NCBI GenBank assembly: GCA_963631545.1
Contig: CAVGRN010000032.1
Coordinates: 1 to 24,123 of the forward strand
Source: UBA1181 sp963631545
Lineage (GTDB): Bacteria > Bacteroidota > Bacteroidia > Bacteroidales > Paludibacteraceae
Direction: 5' to 3'
DNA: 24,123 nucleotides
Part shown: piece after piece, positions 13,731 through 20,966 of the stretch
Numbering within the stretch: position 1 is the first letter of the stretch
How the letters are laid out: each line of letters begins with the position of its first letter
The notes under the pieces: generated by a model
Told to the model about the DNA's origin: nothing
Seen by the model: only the letters and a program-made list of their open reading frames with translations
Databases searched by the model: none
Translations under genes and position numbers: made by a program

Positions 13731-15371
13731 CTATTTCACGTTGTTTTTTTCTAATTCTGCCAATGCGGTTTTCACTACGTTGTCTGTCTGGTTGGCTATT
13801 TTGAAGAATGCCTTGTCGCCCAGCACATCTCTGACGACGTATATTTTCACTTTTCGCTGTATCAGGTCCTTCGTTTGCTTCGCCACTGTTTTTTCGCTTT
13901 TGATGTTTTTCTGCTCGCCGTATGCCATTGCGAGCGATGCGAGTGGCTGCTTGTCTAAGTGGGCTGAGAGTGTTTCCTCGTCCATCTTGCTCAGCTGTTC
14001 GCGGTGTTCGTCCACATAGCGGAAGGCGTACTCGTAGAGTGTGCCGGTGTTGTGGAGTTTTGTGTAGTAGGGGGTTACGCCGATGGTGTCGCGCGTTACG
14101 ATCACGTCGGGAGTGATACCGCCGCCGCCGTAGACAGTGCGTCCGCCCTTGGTGTAGAATTTGAGCGAGTCTGGCGCTGCCTTTGCCGAGTCGGAATCCA
14201 GCTCGCCGTTCAAGTAGCGTTCGAACACTTCGTTTTGGTATTCATCCTTGTCTGCGTATGGTTTTTGGATGCATCGTCCGGCTGGGGTGTAGTAGCGGGC
14301 AATGGTGAGTCGCACTGCCGACCCGTCGCGCATCGGTATTTGTTGTTGCACAAGTCCTTTCCCGAATGAGCGGCGACCGATGACGACGCCTCTGTCGTTG
14401 TCTTGGATGGCGCCTGCGAAAATCTCGCTTGCTGAGGCAGACCACTCGTCGATTAGCACGGCGAGCGGCACGTTCTGAAATTCTCCAGAACCATCTGCCA
14501 CTGCGTCTTCTCGTTTTTGCGCTTTGCCTTCGGTGTAGACAATCATTTCGCCGTTACCAAGGAACTCGTTGATCATCAGAATAGCGGATTCGAGGTAGCC
14601 GCCTGAGTTCTCGCGTAGGTCGACGATGTAGGATGCCGCGCCTTGCATTTTCAGTTTCGAGAGGGCTTCGTAGAACTCGTCGTAGGTGGATGAACCGAAT
14701 TTGCTGACTTTGATGTATCCGGTTTTCTCATTCAGTAAGTAGCTGGCGTCCACGCTGTTGGTAGGCACTTCGCCGCGTGTGATGGTGTAGTGCAGTATGT
14801 CGTCCGCACCGATGCGTTTGATGCCCACTTTCACTTTCGTGTCTTTCGGTCCGCGGAGTTTTTTCACCACCATGTCGCTGTTGATGTTCTTCCCGACGAA
14901 GGAAGAGTCGTCCACCTCGACGATGCGGTCGCCCGGACGGATGCCCAACTTTTCGGATGGTCCGCCGTGAATCACTGCCACCACCATAATGGTGTCGCGC
15001 TGAATGTTGAATTGGATGCCGATGCCGGAGAAGCTGCTGCCTAAGTCGTCGTTCACGATTTGCAGTTCGTCTGCCGGGATGTAGGTGGAGTGGGGGTCGA
15101 GGTTGGATAGGATCTCGGGGATGACTTTCTCCGTCAGTGCGTATCGGTCGATGGTGTCGACATATTGCAGGTCGATGAGGTTGAGCAGCATATCGATTTT
15201 CCCGTCGGGGTTGCAACACTCGGTTGCCTCTCGGTTGTTCTGTGCGTTGGTCGCCAATAGGTTGCCAACCAGCACTCCCACGATGACGGCGCCTGCAAAG
15301 GCGATGGGCATCCAGAGGTGCTTTATGTTTTTGGATTTTTTCTGTCCGATTTCGTTATTTCCCGTTTCCAT
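13731..15371 (-). CDS. S41-family carboxy-terminal processing protease
   Basis: A 546-residue membrane-anchored periplasmic serine protease of the CtpA/Prc type, which trims or degrades envelope proteins. A single transmembrane helix lies at about residues 18-42. A PDZ domain follows at about 108-190 (GSSFSGIGIQF, GGPSEKLGIRPGDRIVEVDD). The catalytic domain has VDLRENSGGYLESA, the Ser region DEWSASASEIFAGAIQDNDRG (S313 the probable nucleophile) and GRRSFGKGLVQ with Lys338, 25 residues on as in E. coli Prc. The C-terminal ~170 residues are an extension seen in Bacteroidota members. Its first 17 bases overlap the end of the deaminase gene, indicating translational coupling. Confidence 0.95.
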   Translation of the reverse strand: METGNNEIGQKKSKNIKHLWMPIAFAGAVIVGVLVGNLLATNAQNNREATECCNPDGKIDMLLNLIDLQYVDTIDRYALTEKVIPEILSNLDPHSTYIPADELQIVNDDLGSSFSGIGIQFNIQRDTIMVVAVIHGGPSEKLGIRPGDRIVEVDDSSFVGKNINSDMVVKKLRGPKDTKVKVGIKRIGADDILHYTITRGEVPTNSVDASYLLNEKTGYIKVSKFGSSTYDEFYEALSKLKMQGAASYIVDLRENSGGYLESAILMINEFLGNGEMIVYTEGKAQKREDAVADGSGEFQNVPLAVLIDEWSASASEIFAGAIQDNDRGVVIGRRSFGKGLVQQQIPMRDGSAVRLTIARYYTPAGRCIQKPYADKDEYQNEVFERYLNGELDSDSAKAAPDSLKFYTKGGRTVYGGGGITPDVIVTRDTIGVTPYYTKLHNTGTLYEYAFRYVDEHREQLSKMDEETLSAHLDKQPLASLAMAYGEQKNIKSEKTVAKQTKDLIQRKVKIYVVRDVLGDKAFFKIANQTDNVVKTALAELEKNNVK

Positions 15372-15798
15372 TTTCTTCTAAGATTTCAATTTCAATGCCG
15401 GCACGTTCCAAAAGTTCAATGCCGTCTAATATTCTGTATTTTTCGCCGCAGACTACTCTTTTTATGCCGGCTTGGATGATGAGTTTGGCGCACTCTATGC
15501 AAGGCGAGGCGGTAACGTAGAGGGTCGCGTTGTCGCTGCTGTTGGACGAGCGGGCAACTTTGGTGATGGCGTTGGCTTCGGCATGCAGCACATAGGGTTT
15601 TGTGACGTTGTTCTCGTCTTCGCAGATGTTTTCGAAGCCGGAGGGCGTTCCGTTGTAGCCGTCGGAGATGATGCGGTTGTCTTTCACGAGCAGTGCGCCG
15701 ACGCGCCGTCGCTCGCAGTAGGAGTTCTCCGCCCAGATGCGCGCCATCCGCATATATCGGCTATCTAACATTTTTTGCTTTTCGTTCGTTCTGTCCAT
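15355..15798 (-). CDS. dCMP deaminase-like cytidine/deoxycytidylate deaminase
   Basis: A zinc-dependent deaminase of the deoxycytidylate deaminase/ComEB group, which converts dCMP to dUMP for thymidylate supply. From the chosen start it is 147 residues. Zinc ligands are in LHAEANAI (H72, catalytic E74) and SPCIECAK (C100, C103), preceded by RRRVGALLVKDNRIISDGYNGTPSGF. I chose the ATG at 15796-15798. An in-frame ATG at 15867 would place the rpsO terminator hairpin inside the coding region and adds no family sequence. A weak promoter-like TACCTTAG lies 20 bases upstream. The 3' end overlaps the protease gene by 17 bases. Confidence 0.92.
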   Translation of the reverse strand: MDRTNEKQKMLDSRYMRMARIWAENSYCERRRVGALLVKDNRIISDGYNGTPSGFENICEDENNVTKPYVLHAEANAITKVARSSNSSDNATLYVTASPCIECAKLIIQAGIKRVVCGEKYRILDGIELLERAGIEIEILEENGNGK

Positions 15799-15818
15799 AG
15801 CGATGGAATTTGATGCTA

Positions 15819-15826
15819 CTAAGGTA
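15819..15826 (-). promoter_or_regulatory. Weak candidate promoter element of the deaminase-protease pair
   Basis: On the minus strand it reads TACCTTAG, one base off TAnnTTTG. It is placed between the rpsO terminator and the chosen deaminase start. Confidence 0.3.
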
Positions 15827-15829
15827 ACG

Positions 15830-15866
15830 AAAAAAGGCGAACCAAACAGATTCGCCTCCTTTTTCA
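15830..15866 (-). terminator. Terminator after rpsO
   Basis: GGCGAA (15836-15841) and TTCGCC (15851-15856) form a six-pair stem flanked by A and T runs. On the minus strand the stem is followed by six U residues. It lies 15 bases past the rpsO stop. Confidence 0.8.
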
Positions 15867-15881
15867 TCTCTCCAAGAAGAA

Positions 15882-16151
15882 TTATCTACGAAGACCCAAC
15901 TCCTTGACGATGTTACGATATCTTTCGATATCTTGGTTTTTCAGATAGTCCAACATACGACGACGTTTTCCTACCAACATCTTCAAAGATCTTTGAGTGG
16001 CGTAGTCCTTCTTATTTGACTTCATGTGTTCAGTCAAATGGGAGATACGGAAAGAAAATAGCGCTATCTGGGACTCTGGTGAGCCAGTATCGGTATTGGA
16101 CTTGCCGTATTGCCCGAAGATCTCTTGCTTTTTAGCAGCATCTAAATACAT
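15882..16151 (-). CDS. rpsO: 30S ribosomal protein S15
   Basis: An 89-residue primary 16S rRNA-binding protein of the small-subunit platform. Family hallmarks are present: IFGQYGKSNTDTGSPESQIALFSFRISHLTEHMKSNKKDYATQRSL, then VGKRRRMLDYLKNQDIERYRNIVKELGLRR. Full length matches the family. It is a single-gene unit: a TAnnTTTG element lies about 30 bases upstream and an intrinsic terminator follows. The predicted leader is only about 25 bases, too short for a large S15-binding autoregulatory fold. Confidence 0.97.
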   Translation of the reverse strand: MYLDAAKKQEIFGQYGKSNTDTGSPESQIALFSFRISHLTEHMKSNKKDYATQRSLKMLVGKRRRMLDYLKNQDIERYRNIVKELGLRR

Positions 16152-16180
16152 AACACTCTTTGTTTTTGTTAAAAATCGTG

Positions 16181-16188
16181 CAAATTTA
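16181..16188 (-). promoter_or_regulatory. Candidate -7 promoter element of rpsO
   Basis: On the minus strand it reads TAAATTTG, an exact TAnnTTTG match, 29 bases before the rpsO start. No clear -33 TTTG. Confidence 0.55.
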
Positions 16189-16204
16189 CTTTTTTCTTCT
16201 GAAA

Positions 16205-16222
16205 GGAGGAAGCCTTTCCTCC
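16205..16222. other. Short perfect inverted repeat upstream of the rpsO promoter
   Basis: GGAGGAA and TTCCTCC, seven pairs with a four-base loop, lie between the fba terminator and the rpsO promoter. On the plus strand the repeat is followed by seven T residues, so it would terminate antisense transcription. On the minus strand the tail is only TTTC. Confidence 0.45.
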
Positions 16223-16231
16223 CGTTTTTTT

Positions 16232-16273
16232 CAAAAAAACTGAGGAGGTGGAATGCTCGTATTCCACCTCCTC
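16232..16273 (-). terminator. Strong terminator after the aldolase gene
   Basis: Perfect 13-base arms (GAGGAGGTGGAAT at 16242-16254, complement at 16261-16273) with a six-base loop. On the minus strand they are followed by AGTTTTTTTG. It lies about 20 bases past the aldolase stop. Confidence 0.9.
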
Positions 16274-16292
16274 TGCATTATCAAATCTAAGC

Positions 16293-17294
16293 TTATTCAG
16301 CCTTTCCGTCGCTACCAAGAACCTCTTTAATCTTGTGGATGTAGAGTTTCTTCATATTGTCGCGAGCTGGACCTAAGTACTTACGAGGGTCGAACTCACC
16401 TGGCTTCTCAGCGAAAGTCTGACGGATGGCAGCAGTCATAGCCAAACGAGAGTCTGAGTCGATGTTGATCTTGCAAACAGCAGACTTGGAAGCCTTGCGG
16501 AGTTGCTCCTCAGGGATACCTACTGCGTCTGGCAACTTACCACCGAACTTGTTGATAGTGTCAACTTCGTCTTGAGGAACTGAAGAAGAACCGTGAAGAA
16601 CGATAGGGAAACCAGGCAATTGCTTCTCGATAGCTGCCAAAACGTCGAATGCCAATGGCGGTGGAACAAGCTTGCCAGTCTTAGGGTCGCGTGTGCACTG
16701 CTCTGGTTTGAACTTGTATGCACCGTGAGATGTTCCGATTGAGATTGCCAATGAATCAACACCAGTCTTAGAAGTGAAGTCGATCACCTCTTCTGGCTTA
16801 GTGTAGTGAGACTCCTCGGCTTGAACCTCGTCCTCAACACCTGCCAATACACCGAGCTCGCCCTCAACGGTTACGTCGTGTTGGTGTGCGTACTCAACAA
16901 CCTTCTTAGTCAACGCTACGTTCTCGTCGTAAGGAAGAGAAGAACCATCGATCATTACAGAAGAGAAGCCCATGTCTACGCAAGACTTGCACAACTCGAA
17001 AGAGTCGCCGTGATCCAAGTGAAGTACGATCTGTGGTTTTGCCCAGCCAAGTTCTTTTGCATATTCTACTGCGCCCTCTGCCATATAACGAAGGAGAGTT
17101 TGGTTTGCGTAGTTACGTGCGCCTTTAGAAACTTGGAGGATAACTGGAGACTTAGTCTCTGCTGCTGCCATGATGATAGCTTGGAGCTGCTCCATGTTGT
17201 TAAAGTTGAATGCAGGGATTGCATAACCACCTTTAACTGCTTTAGCAAACATCTCTTTGGTGTTCACCAAGCCTAATTCTTTGAAATTGACCAT
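16293..17294 (-). CDS. fbaA: Class II fructose-bisphosphate aldolase
   Basis: A 333-residue zinc-dependent glycolytic and gluconeogenic enzyme that splits fructose 1,6-bisphosphate into dihydroxyacetone phosphate and glyceraldehyde 3-phosphate. Metal and catalytic residues are visible: HLDHGDSFELC (H92, D94, H95), EGELG (144-148), SIGTSHGAYK with H190 and IVLHGSSSVP with H234. The long spacing and the C-terminal KYLGPARDNMKKLYIHKI put it in the long class II group used by Bacteroidota. It is monocistronic here: a promoter-like element and a hairpin precede it and a strong terminator follows. Confidence 0.96.
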   Translation of the reverse strand: MVNFKELGLVNTKEMFAKAVKGGYAIPAFNFNNMEQLQAIIMAAAETKSPVILQVSKGARNYANQTLLRYMAEGAVEYAKELGWAKPQIVLHLDHGDSFELCKSCVDMGFSSVMIDGSSLPYDENVALTKKVVEYAHQHDVTVEGELGVLAGVEDEVQAEESHYTKPEEVIDFTSKTGVDSLAISIGTSHGAYKFKPEQCTRDPKTGKLVPPPLAFDVLAAIEKQLPGFPIVLHGSSSVPQDEVDTINKFGGKLPDAVGIPEEQLRKASKSAVCKINIDSDSRLAMTAAIRQTFAEKPGEFDPRKYLGPARDNMKKLYIHKIKEVLGSDGKAE

Positions 17295-17333
17295 CTTTAT
17301 GAATTAAAAATTATAGTTTCCAATCTCAGAAAC

Positions 17334-17354
17334 GTGGGGGATTTTCCACCCCAC
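17334..17354 (-). other. Hairpin between the cellulase stop and the aldolase start
   Basis: GTGGGG (17334-17339) and CCCCAC (17349-17354) form a six-pair stem with a nine-base loop. On the minus strand it is followed by GTTTCTGAG, a poor U-tract. It lies downstream of the candidate aldolase promoter, so it may be in the aldolase leader as well as being a weak terminator for the cellulase gene. Confidence 0.45.
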
Positions 17355-17365
17355 ATTTCACTATG

Positions 17366-17373
17366 CGAATGTA
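17366..17373 (-). promoter_or_regulatory. Weak candidate promoter element of the aldolase gene
   Basis: On the minus strand it reads TACATTCG, one base off TAnnTTTG, about 70 bases before the start codon. Confidence 0.35.
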
Positions 17374-17386
17374 CGAATTTTTTTCT

Positions 17387-20341
17387 TTATTCTTTCACAA
17401 ATCTTTCGACTATCGTTCGATTGCCGTCATTTATGCGAATCAAGTAAATTCCTTTCGTTAAATCGGACACTCTGATGCCGCTCTTCAAGGTTTCCGCATT
17501 GGCTTTGCCTGCCTTGACGCTGACTCCCAACATATTGATAATGTTGTAGTTGATGTCTTTGTCAGAAGGTATGTTGATGTGTAGGACATCGCGGCAAGGA
17601 TTAGGTGCCAATGTAATGGCGTCTGCTGTTGCTTCGTTAACGTCTGTTCCATTGCCTTTGATTGCCTTCACAACGGCGCGGTCGCAGCCTGAGCCAGTCA
17701 TAACCTGCCAGTCTGCCAATCCTGGGAATCCTCCGTTGGAGTTGGTTGAGCCGGTGAATGTCAATGGGTTGCCTTGGTTGGCGAATGATGCGTAGCCATT
17801 CATATCCGAATAATATCCGATGGCGAACCCTCCAGCTTTGATTGTCAAAGTGTAGTTTCCTGCTGAAGGAATCTCGATCGGGGTGCTGAAGTTTACTGTG
17901 TAGAACTTGTTGCCTTCGCTCACGTTAATTGCATCGGAGGTGAATGTTCCAGTCGCACTTCCTGCTAACTCTGCGGTTACAGTTTGCGACCCCGTGTTGT
18001 ATGGGCTTCCAAGGCAGTAAACCGAGATTGATGTGATTTGACATCCTTTTGAAGCGGTGAAGGCGGCACCAATATTACCCCAGTTGACACCTGTGCCAGT
18101 GAAGTTGGAGGCGCTTGGACCAACGGTGATGTTCATCTCGCCTGCGTCTTTCACATAGAAATAGGTGTCTTGCGAAATTTTTGTGGTGTAGGTTGCGCCC
18201 GTGTGAACGGCTGTTCCGCCTTCTGCTTGGGTGTACCACTCGTATTCGCCATCGCCCGTAACTTTCAGGGTTACGTTTCCATCTCTGTCGGATGTTGCAT
18301 CGGCGGCGGTAGGGAGTAAAGAGGTAACTTCAACCTCGTAGGTTGTCGTGCCACAATTGGTTGCAGAAACTTCGCATTTGTATGTTCCTGCGTTGGTAAC
18401 GTAGTGGGTTGCAGAAGTTTCCTTTTCAAGGGCAACATTGTCCTTATACCATTGATAGGTTACAGGAGTGCTGTTGAAAGTGAGGTCTAACGTGGCAGTT
18501 GCTGGTGAGCAGAGCTCAATCTCCTCTTCCCAAGCCACCTCTGGCAATTTTGCGCTGACGGTTACTGTGGCAGATGTCTTCCACTCGCCTGCTGAGTCGA
18601 TTTCGCAAGTGTATTCGCCTGCCGAAGTCGCAGTGAAAGTGGTTGCTGAAGTGGAAGAATTCACCAACTCTCCATTCTTATACCAGTTGAATTTTCTCTG
18701 ACCTGCGGCAGACACTTGAGGGTCTAACACGACAGATTGAACGCCGCAGATTGAAATCTCGCCGTCAAACTTAGGAGTAGGGTGTCCAAACTTGTTGACG
18801 TCCACAGGGCTGAGCATTGAGTTGATGTAGCCCAACGCACCTACAAGCCCGGCGTTGTAGTCGATTCCTCCCTCAGAGAATGTGTAAGATTTCTCAACAT
18901 CTTCGTATGCGCCGTCGTTGAGCGAGCCGCCTACCAAGTAGCCCAGTTGCACATACTTATAGTTGTATGTGATGTTGGGGAGGTTGCTTTCGCTGTTGTT
19001 ATCCGTACGGTAGAAGTTACGGTGGTGAGGGTAGAGTGGGTGTTTGCTACCGAAACCAACGACGTAGGAGAATTTCTGGCCGTTATCGCCCAAAATGTAG
19101 TCGATAGACTTTAACGCGTAAGGGTTGATTGTCTTTTCTCCCTTAAGTTTGCTGTACAAACCAACGACGAACGCCTGGTTGGCTGGAAATCTCAGCACGC
19201 CCCAGCTGTCTTTTTTCACATTCATTAAGTAGCCGGAAGATGGCTTGTAGAGGTTGACGAAAAACTCCATCGCTTTCATTCCGTATTCGCTGTATGAGGT
19301 TTCGCTGCCCAAGGAGGCCATCAGGTAGCAGCCGAGGTCTTCCGTATTGTTGTAGCAGAGGCTGAAGTTGTGGTTGTATCCAGACTCTTGCGTCATCCAC
19401 GATGATGCGGCTTTTTCGGCGGCGGTCAGATATTGTTTTTCGCCTGTCGCACGGTACATTTCAGCATAGAAAATGGTTTCGTCGGTAATGTACTTGGGCT
19501 TATTTCCGTAGAAGGCGCATGCTCCGCTGTTCCCTTTTGAAGTCTTTGTTACGAAGTTGTAGCAAACCTTCGCTTTTGCCAAGCATTGTGCGGCGTACTC
19601 TGGGTCGAATTTGGCGTAGGCCTTAGACATAGCAGCCAAGGCGGCGCCTGCTAAGGATGCCATAGAAGTTACGTTCCCGGTTGCCTTTCCAATGTAGCGG
19701 CTTCCGTCAGACTCTCCACCGTTTGAAACGCTCAAAGTTGATTTGGTTGGAGAGGTGCACCAGATTTTGTGGTCGGCATCTCCATCGCCTTTCTGGTAGT
19801 AGAAGGTGTTTTCGTCGCGAACGGCTTTCAAGATGAAGTCCGTCGCATATTTCGCCTCGTCCAAGATGTCCGGAATCCCGTTTGGAACGCCTTTGCCACC
19901 TTCGTAAGTATAGTTGCCAGATTCGATATATCCGTGATAATCAGTAGAGTAGAGGTCATCGTAACCGGTTGGAAACTCTGTGTATGCCAACACGAGCATA
20001 TAGGCGGAGTAGAAGAAGGTCTGGCCGAATGTGGCAAAGTCTCCACAGTCATACCAACCGCCGGTTAGGTCGTAAGAGCCATCGGCATCTTTGATGTAGG
20101 ATTTTCCTTTGACGAATGCGGAAAGGTTTCCGTTGCAGTCGTTGGCGACATCGGTGGGTTCGTAGTCGGCGATGAGCCAGTTGGGGCCGTGGCCAGACCG
20201 TTGCGCGCCGTAGAAGCGAGTGGTTATCCAGGTCGCTTTTTTGTATTGGTCGGTCGTGAAGGCGGCTGTCTGGGCTTGAACCCCGACTGTGGAGCTTGCC
20301 GCGAACGCCATTCCCAATAGTAGTTTCGTAATGCTTTTCAT
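17387..20341 (-). CDS. Secreted GH9 cellulase with Ig-like domains and T9SS sorting domain
   Basis: A 984-residue secreted endoglucanase-type enzyme. A signal peptide covers residues 1-24 (cut after VQAQ). The GH9 (alpha/alpha)6 domain spans about 28-510. Its nucleophile-water/base motif is GGWYDCGD (D98, D101), the substrate-binding histidine segment is GFGSKHPLYPHHR (H434) and the acid residue is E490 in FSEGGIDYNAG. Two Ig-like modules follow at about 525-597 and 600-675, each with NWYKN/QWYKD and paired cysteines, then a short repeat-like part and a beta-sandwich region (735-895). The last ~75 residues (LAPNPCRDVLHINIP through GIYLIRINDGNRTIVERFVKE) are a type A sorting domain for type IX secretion. 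The enzyme should hydrolyse beta-1,4-glucans at or outside the cell surface. No susCD-like or other glycosidase genes are adjacent. Confidence 0.95.
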   Translation of the reverse strand: MKSITKLLLGMAFAASSTVGVQAQTAAFTTDQYKKATWITTRFYGAQRSGHGPNWLIADYEPTDVANDCNGNLSAFVKGKSYIKDADGSYDLTGGWYDCGDFATFGQTFFYSAYMLVLAYTEFPTGYDDLYSTDYHGYIESGNYTYEGGKGVPNGIPDILDEAKYATDFILKAVRDENTFYYQKGDGDADHKIWCTSPTKSTLSVSNGGESDGSRYIGKATGNVTSMASLAGAALAAMSKAYAKFDPEYAAQCLAKAKVCYNFVTKTSKGNSGACAFYGNKPKYITDETIFYAEMYRATGEKQYLTAAEKAASSWMTQESGYNHNFSLCYNNTEDLGCYLMASLGSETSYSEYGMKAMEFFVNLYKPSSGYLMNVKKDSWGVLRFPANQAFVVGLYSKLKGEKTINPYALKSIDYILGDNGQKFSYVVGFGSKHPLYPHHRNFYRTDNNSESNLPNITYNYKYVQLGYLVGGSLNDGAYEDVEKSYTFSEGGIDYNAGLVGALGYINSMLSPVDVNKFGHPTPKFDGEISICGVQSVVLDPQVSAAGQRKFNWYKNGELVNSSTSATTFTATSAGEYTCEIDSAGEWKTSATVTVSAKLPEVAWEEEIELCSPATATLDLTFNSTPVTYQWYKDNVALEKETSATHYVTNAGTYKCEVSATNCGTTTYEVEVTSLLPTAADATSDRDGNVTLKVTGDGEYEWYTQAEGGTAVHTGATYTTKISQDTYFYVKDAGEMNITVGPSASNFTGTGVNWGNIGAAFTASKGCQITSISVYCLGSPYNTGSQTVTAELAGSATGTFTSDAINVSEGNKFYTVNFSTPIEIPSAGNYTLTIKAGGFAIGYYSDMNGYASFANQGNPLTFTGSTNSNGGFPGLADWQVMTGSGCDRAVVKAIKGNGTDVNEATADAITLAPNPCRDVLHINIPSDKDINYNIINMLGVSVKAGKANAETLKSGIRVSDLTKGIYLIRINDGNRTIVERFVKE

Positions 20342-20393
20342 AAGTTACCTATTATATATGTAATCTTTAAGGATAATAATGTTACATAAAATC

Positions 20394-20409
20394 TTGCAAC
20401 AGGTTGCAA
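20394..20409. promoter_or_regulatory. Candidate operator palindrome upstream of the cellulase gene
   Basis: TTGCAACAGGTTGCAA is a perfect 7+7 inverted repeat with a two-base centre, also a direct repeat of the self-complementary TTGCAA. It overlaps a weak -7-like TACATTGC (20406-20413, minus strand) that has TTTG 18 bases upstream. The position suggests a repressor or activator site for the cellulase gene; the cognate regulator is unknown. Confidence 0.45.
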
Positions 20410-20452
20410 TGTACAACAAAAAATAGCGAGTCAAAGAAAAATCTTCGATTTT

Positions 20453-20905
20453 TTATTTTTTTACGGGAATTTTTTCCACTCTTCGTTCGTGGCGTCCGCC
20501 TTCGAAGTCGGTAGTGAGGAATGCTTCGACAATCTCTAACGCTTTTTCTTTAGGGACGAATCGCGCAGGTATGCCCACGATGTTGGCGTTGTTGTGTTGG
20601 CGTCCGAGCTTGGCGATCTCCACCTCCCACGAGAGGGCGGCGCGTACGCCTTGGTGCTTGTTGCAGGTGATGCAGATGCCGTTTCCGGTGCCGCAGATGG
20701 CGATACCGAGGTCGCATTCACCGCTTTCCACTGCTGTGGCGAGGGGGTGGGCAAAGTCGGGATAGTCGCAGCTGTCGGTAGTGTCCGTGCCAAAGTTGAC
20801 GATTTTTTTTACTTTGTCGGATAAATTGTCAATGATGAAGTTTTTCACTTCCACGCCGGCGTGGTCGTTGGCGATGCCGATGGTCAGTTGGTTCAGTGCT
20901 TTCAT
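20453..20905 (-). CDS. rpiB: Ribose-5-phosphate isomerase B
   Basis: A 150-residue RpiB/LacAB-family isomerase interconverting ribose 5-phosphate and ribulose 5-phosphate in the pentose phosphate pathway. Key features are IANDHAGVEVK (D14, H15), CDYPDFAHPLA, the catalytic-cysteine segment ICGTGNGICITCNKHQGVRAAL (C71) and LGRQHNNANIVGIPAR with H104. Length fits the family. An exact TAnnTTTG element lies 27 bases upstream of the start. It is separated from the cellulase gene by about 110 bases that hold the cellulase promoter region. Confidence 0.96.
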   Translation of the reverse strand: MKALNQLTIGIANDHAGVEVKNFIIDNLSDKVKKIVNFGTDTTDSCDYPDFAHPLATAVESGECDLGIAICGTGNGICITCNKHQGVRAALSWEVEIAKLGRQHNNANIVGIPARFVPKEKALEIVEAFLTTDFEGGRHERRVEKIPVKK

Positions 20906-20932
20906 ATTTTTAAAGTAGAGATGCTAATTGGG

Positions 20933-20940
20933 CAAAGTTA
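20933..20940 (-). promoter_or_regulatory. Candidate -7 promoter element of rpiB
   Basis: On the minus strand it reads TAACTTTG, an exact TAnnTTTG match, in the 61-base gap between rpiB and the membrane regulator gene. No -33 TTTG. Confidence 0.55.
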
Positions 20941-20966
20941 CGATTTTTTTCAGAATAGTAGCCTAC

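Noticed and set aside
14728..15219. 163-residue minus-strand ORF inside the protease gene
   Set aside because: Arg/His-rich out-of-frame shadow of the PDZ-coding region.
20437..20453. AAAAATC/GATTTTT inverted repeat after rpiB as a terminator
   Set aside because: Nearly all A-T with a three-base loop and it touches the stop codon; too weak to call.
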